From the NCBI RefSeq assembly GCF_007859295.1, contig NZ_VOHB01000002.1, positions 1,799,624 to 1,863,623 on the forward strand: a DNA stretch of 64,000 nt. The letters run 5' to 3'. The notes under the pieces were generated by a model that worked only from the letters and a program-made list of their open reading frames with translations, did no database searches and was not told where the DNA came from. This document shows positions 62,021 through 64,000 of the stretch, in pieces (position 1 is the stretch's first letter; each line of letters opens with the position of its first letter). Made by a program: the position numbers and the translations under genes. The DNA is from Planococcus sp. CPCC 101016 (GTDB lineage: Bacteria > Bacillota > Bacilli > Bacillales_A > Planococcaceae).

Positions 62021-62884
62021 TCAGAGAAGCTTCTGGTATTCCCGTTTAATATAAGTTGATAGGTCTTCAGCTTTTTCTCCTGTAATGCGTTCGAAATCCT
62101 CTGTCACTTCCGCCATTAACCCCATTGCAGCAGCCTCATATAATGAGACGAGTATAGGCCCAAAGCCTTTTGGTTCATCGTAAAGCTCAGCAAATTGCTG
62201 ATTGCTGAGAGGTTCATAAATAATCGGTGTTCTGCTAATGTCACTCAATAATTCAGCAAGCTCATTCATTGACCAGGATTTTGGGCCAGTCAACGTGTAC
62301 TCGCTATTGTGTAAATCTTCTCTAAGTGCAATTTGCATGATGGCTTTTGCCAAATCCTTTCTGGAAATAAAAGAAATCCGCTGATCTGCCACTGGGTAAA
62401 GCAGTTGTCCCCGCTTGGCTAGTTCTGCGAGGTAAGGCGGCAATGGGTCGGAGTACATGCCATTCCGTATATACGTATAGGGAACGTTTCCGGATGCTAG
62501 GCGGCGCTGGACATAACCGAAAAAAGGGCTCATTTTAAAAGGATTATTGCCGTGATCAGCCATGAAGCCAATAAAGATAAATTGTTTAATGCCCATGTTC
62601 TCAGCCGCGACAATAGCATTTTCAAATTCCATAATGCGGGCGACACTTGGAAAAGTCAAACTCGGAATATAGATCAGGACATCCGTGCCGTCAAATGCTG
62701 CTGCCAATGCTTTTTCAGAGCGGTAGTTTGCCTGTTTAATTTGTACGCCTTTCTCTTGAAACTGTGCAGCTTTATCAGGGTTACGTACCGTCAGCACTAA
62801 ATTTTTTGGGGGAATATATTTTAACGCTTCTTCAACAATTTTAACGCCAAGATTACCGGTAGCAGCAGTAATGTTGTAAATCAT
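62021..62884 (-). CDS. NAD(P)H:quinone oxidoreductase type 2-like (QorB/NmrA-type SDR)
   Basis: The product has 287 residues, an extended atypical SDR. The N-terminal motif TAATGNLG matches the GxTGxxG NADPH loop, and the sequence resembles QorB and SDR_a proteins of Bacillales. ATG 62884 follows GGGAGGAATC; a start 15 bases upstream is less likely. Substrate unknown. It is monocistronic. Confidence 0.82.
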   Translation of the reverse strand: MIYNITAATGNLGVKIVEEALKYIPPKNLVLTVRNPDKAAQFQEKGVQIKQANYRSEKALAAAFDGTDVLIYIPSLTFPSVARIMEFENAIVAAENMGIKQFIFIGFMADHGNNPFKMSPFFGYVQRRLASGNVPYTYIRNGMYSDPLPPYLAELAKRGQLLYPVADQRISFISRKDLAKAIMQIALREDLHNSEYTLTGPKSWSMNELAELLSDISRTPIIYEPLSNQQFAELYDEPKGFGPILVSLYEAAAMGLMAEVTEDFERITGEKAEDLSTYIKREYQKLL

Positions 62885-63293
62885 ACTGATTCCTCCCATC
62901 GTTTTTTTCTTTTTATAGATGTATTCCCATTTTCAAGAAAAAGTGAACTAAAAGCTCGCTTCATGCGTTTTATAGGTAAGAAGCGTTAAATAATGGCTGT
63001 TTCCATATTTTCTTTGGTAATGTGGAAGAGCGAATATTTTACTTCTATTTATATTTATACGAGGCATTAAAATGAATAAGCATTTGAAACGAATATTGCC
63101 TAAGCTATTTTGCTTCTGCTGCATCGAAAATTGAGCAAAAATAATTTTTTATGGCCTAATATAGTAAAAAGAGCAGAATCCATGTGACAATGAATCCTTC
63201 TGTAGGCAATGGACTTGACAAAAGAAAAGATTTTCCTGTAGCGGGAAGTATAGTATGGTAGAAATACGAAATATGTAAAAAAGGAGACAGGGG
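62885..63293. other. divergent intergenic region between qorB-like and the sigma factor gene
   Basis: About 409 bases. A TTGACA at 63215-63220 and TATAGT at 63249-63254 are present but not at promoter spacing. An open frame at 63100-63315 on the minus strand overlaps the sigma gene and is not supported. No ECF-type -35/-10 pair was identified with confidence. Confidence 0.4.
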
Positions 63294-63860
63294 ATGGAAA
63301 AAAGTACCGATACAAGTTTATATATGCGGATAAACGAGCAAGATAAAGCCGCGCTTGAGCAATTATACGACCGCTACGAAAAAATCCTATTTTCTTTTCT
63401 ATATAAGATGCTGGAAGACCGTGAACTGGCTGAGGAAGCGTTGCAGGAAGTATTCATTAAAATCTGGCGCGGTAAAGGGGTTTACGATGAAAGCAAAGGG
63501 AAATTTACATCTTGGCTTTTCAGAATGGCACAGAATACAGCGATTGACTTGATACGAAAACACAAAAAACCGACCGTGCCCATTGAAGAGGCCGCTCAGA
63601 TGAGCAGCAATGATGCACCTGTTGATCAACAAGTAGAATGGCAGGAAAAGAAAGGGCAAATTGAAACAGCAGTTCAACGCTTATCAGCTGAACAGCAAAA
63701 GATGATCGATTTGTTCTATTTTAAAGGACATACACATGAAACGATTGCGGATATGTGCGATATTCCACTTGGGACTGTGAAGAGCCGAATCCGGCTGGCA
63801 TTAAAAAAATTAAAAATATCACTGCACGGAATGCAGGAAAGGGGGGCTTATGATGACTAA
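63294..63860 (+). CDS. ECF-type RNA polymerase sigma factor
   Basis: The product has 188 residues. Region 2 (about 22-92) includes YKMLEDRELAEEALQEVFIKIWRG and the AQNTAIDLIRKHKK helix. Region 4 (about 128-178) has LSAEQQKMIDLFYFKGHTHETIADMCDIPLGTVKSRI. It directs polymerase to stress promoters. It overlaps the following anti-sigma gene by eight bases, a usual sigma/anti-sigma pair. ATG follows AAAGGAGA. Confidence 0.9.
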   Translation: MEKSTDTSLYMRINEQDKAALEQLYDRYEKILFSFLYKMLEDRELAEEALQEVFIKIWRGKGVYDESKGKFTSWLFRMAQNTAIDLIRKHKKPTVPIEEAAQMSSNDAPVDQQVEWQEKKGQIETAVQRLSAEQQKMIDLFYFKGHTHETIADMCDIPLGTVKSRIRLALKKLKISLHGMQERGAYDD

Positions 63861-64000
63861 CATGGATTGTGACCGTTTAATAGATTATCTAAACGGAACG
63901 CTATCGGCAAACGAAATCCAGCAGTTTGAAAAACATATGGAAACATGTACAGAATGCCAGGAAATAGTAGAAGCGACAGGCGAGCTCCCTTATCTTGCAG
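63853..64000 (+). CDS. zinc-binding anti-sigma factor, 3' partial
   Basis: Forty-nine codons are visible before the window ends. The segment HMETCTEC shows the HxxxCxxC zinc motif of ZAS-type anti-sigma factors, after a short helix (NGTLSANEIQQFEKH). It overlaps the sigma factor gene. ATG 63853 is about seven bases after GGGGGG; an ATG three bases earlier is also possible. A transmembrane helix would be expected beyond the edge. Confidence 0.8.
   Translation, partial: MTNMDCDRLIDYLNGTLSANEIQQFEKHMETCTECQEIVEATGELPYLA

Noticed and set aside
1-64000. rRNA, tRNA, CRISPR arrays, prophage or insertion sequences
   Set aside because: None recognised when reading the window; faint or decayed examples could have been missed without a search tool.

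Overview
The window looks like a chromosomal segment of a low-to-moderate GC Gram-positive bacterium of the Bacillales, most probably Planococcaceae (Planococcus or a relative). This is an inference. It rests on strong AGGAGG-type ribosome binding sites with frequent TTG and GTG starts, many intrinsic terminators, Bacillus-type gene pairs (ydbS-ydbT, yrhE-yrhD, adeR-ald, drrAB-type ABC genes) and recognisable Bacillus-type operators (LexA/DinR, FapR, and a weaker CcpA cre match). No rRNA, tRNA, CRISPR array, prophage or insertion sequence was recognised.

Layout. 0-4 kb: end of a ThDP-dependent enzyme, a YolD-like gene behind a LexA box, a K+ channel, and an OsmC-family gene interrupted by an in-frame TGA at its redox cysteine. 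4-13 kb: a PAS-PAS-PAS-GGDEF-EAL protein, a GC-rich intergenic patch, an AIM24-family gene, an alpha/beta hydrolase, the PH-domain pair ydbS-ydbT and an orphan oligopeptide-binding lipoprotein. 13-21 kb: an AT-rich gene-poor stretch, small unknown genes, a Bax-inhibitor-1 family protein, a secreted SGNH hydrolase, fabH behind a FapR operator, a Na+/H+ antiporter and an IDEAL-domain protein. 21-30 kb: a three-gene iron/phosphonate-type ABC importer, a two-gene DrrAB-type ABC exporter, proline dehydrogenase, and an acetyltransferase-methyltransferase pair.

30-46 kb is a metabolic block. It holds isocitrate lyase; yrhE-yrhD formate dehydrogenase (Cys form) behind a leader with its own terminator; a DUF2294-fdhD pair; an OFA-family formate/oxalate-type transporter; a molybdenum cofactor operon moeA-mobB-moaE-moaD-mobA-moaA; citrate synthase; and a second OFA transporter. 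Formate dehydrogenase, FdhD and the Moco genes form one functional unit: cofactor synthesis, sulfuration and enzyme, with the transporters as candidate substrate carriers.

46-64 kb: a laccase-domain protein, ald with its likely activator adeR, macro-domain and phosphoesterase genes, a GIY-YIG protein, a frameshifted DUF1648 gene, a TetR regulator, a mannitol PTS (mtlA-mtlF) without mtlR or mtlD beside it, a TetR-controlled SDR/aldehyde dehydrogenase operon, a methyltransferase, hsp20, a QorB-like reductase, and an ECF sigma/anti-sigma pair that runs off the right edge.

The most interesting observation is the OsmC-family gene at 3413-3883. Its only internal stop, TGA, lies exactly where the family has its first catalytic cysteine, and is followed by a hairpin with the geometry of a bacterial SECIS element, so the gene may encode a selenoprotein. 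Positions of sub-features may be off by a base because they were counted by eye.
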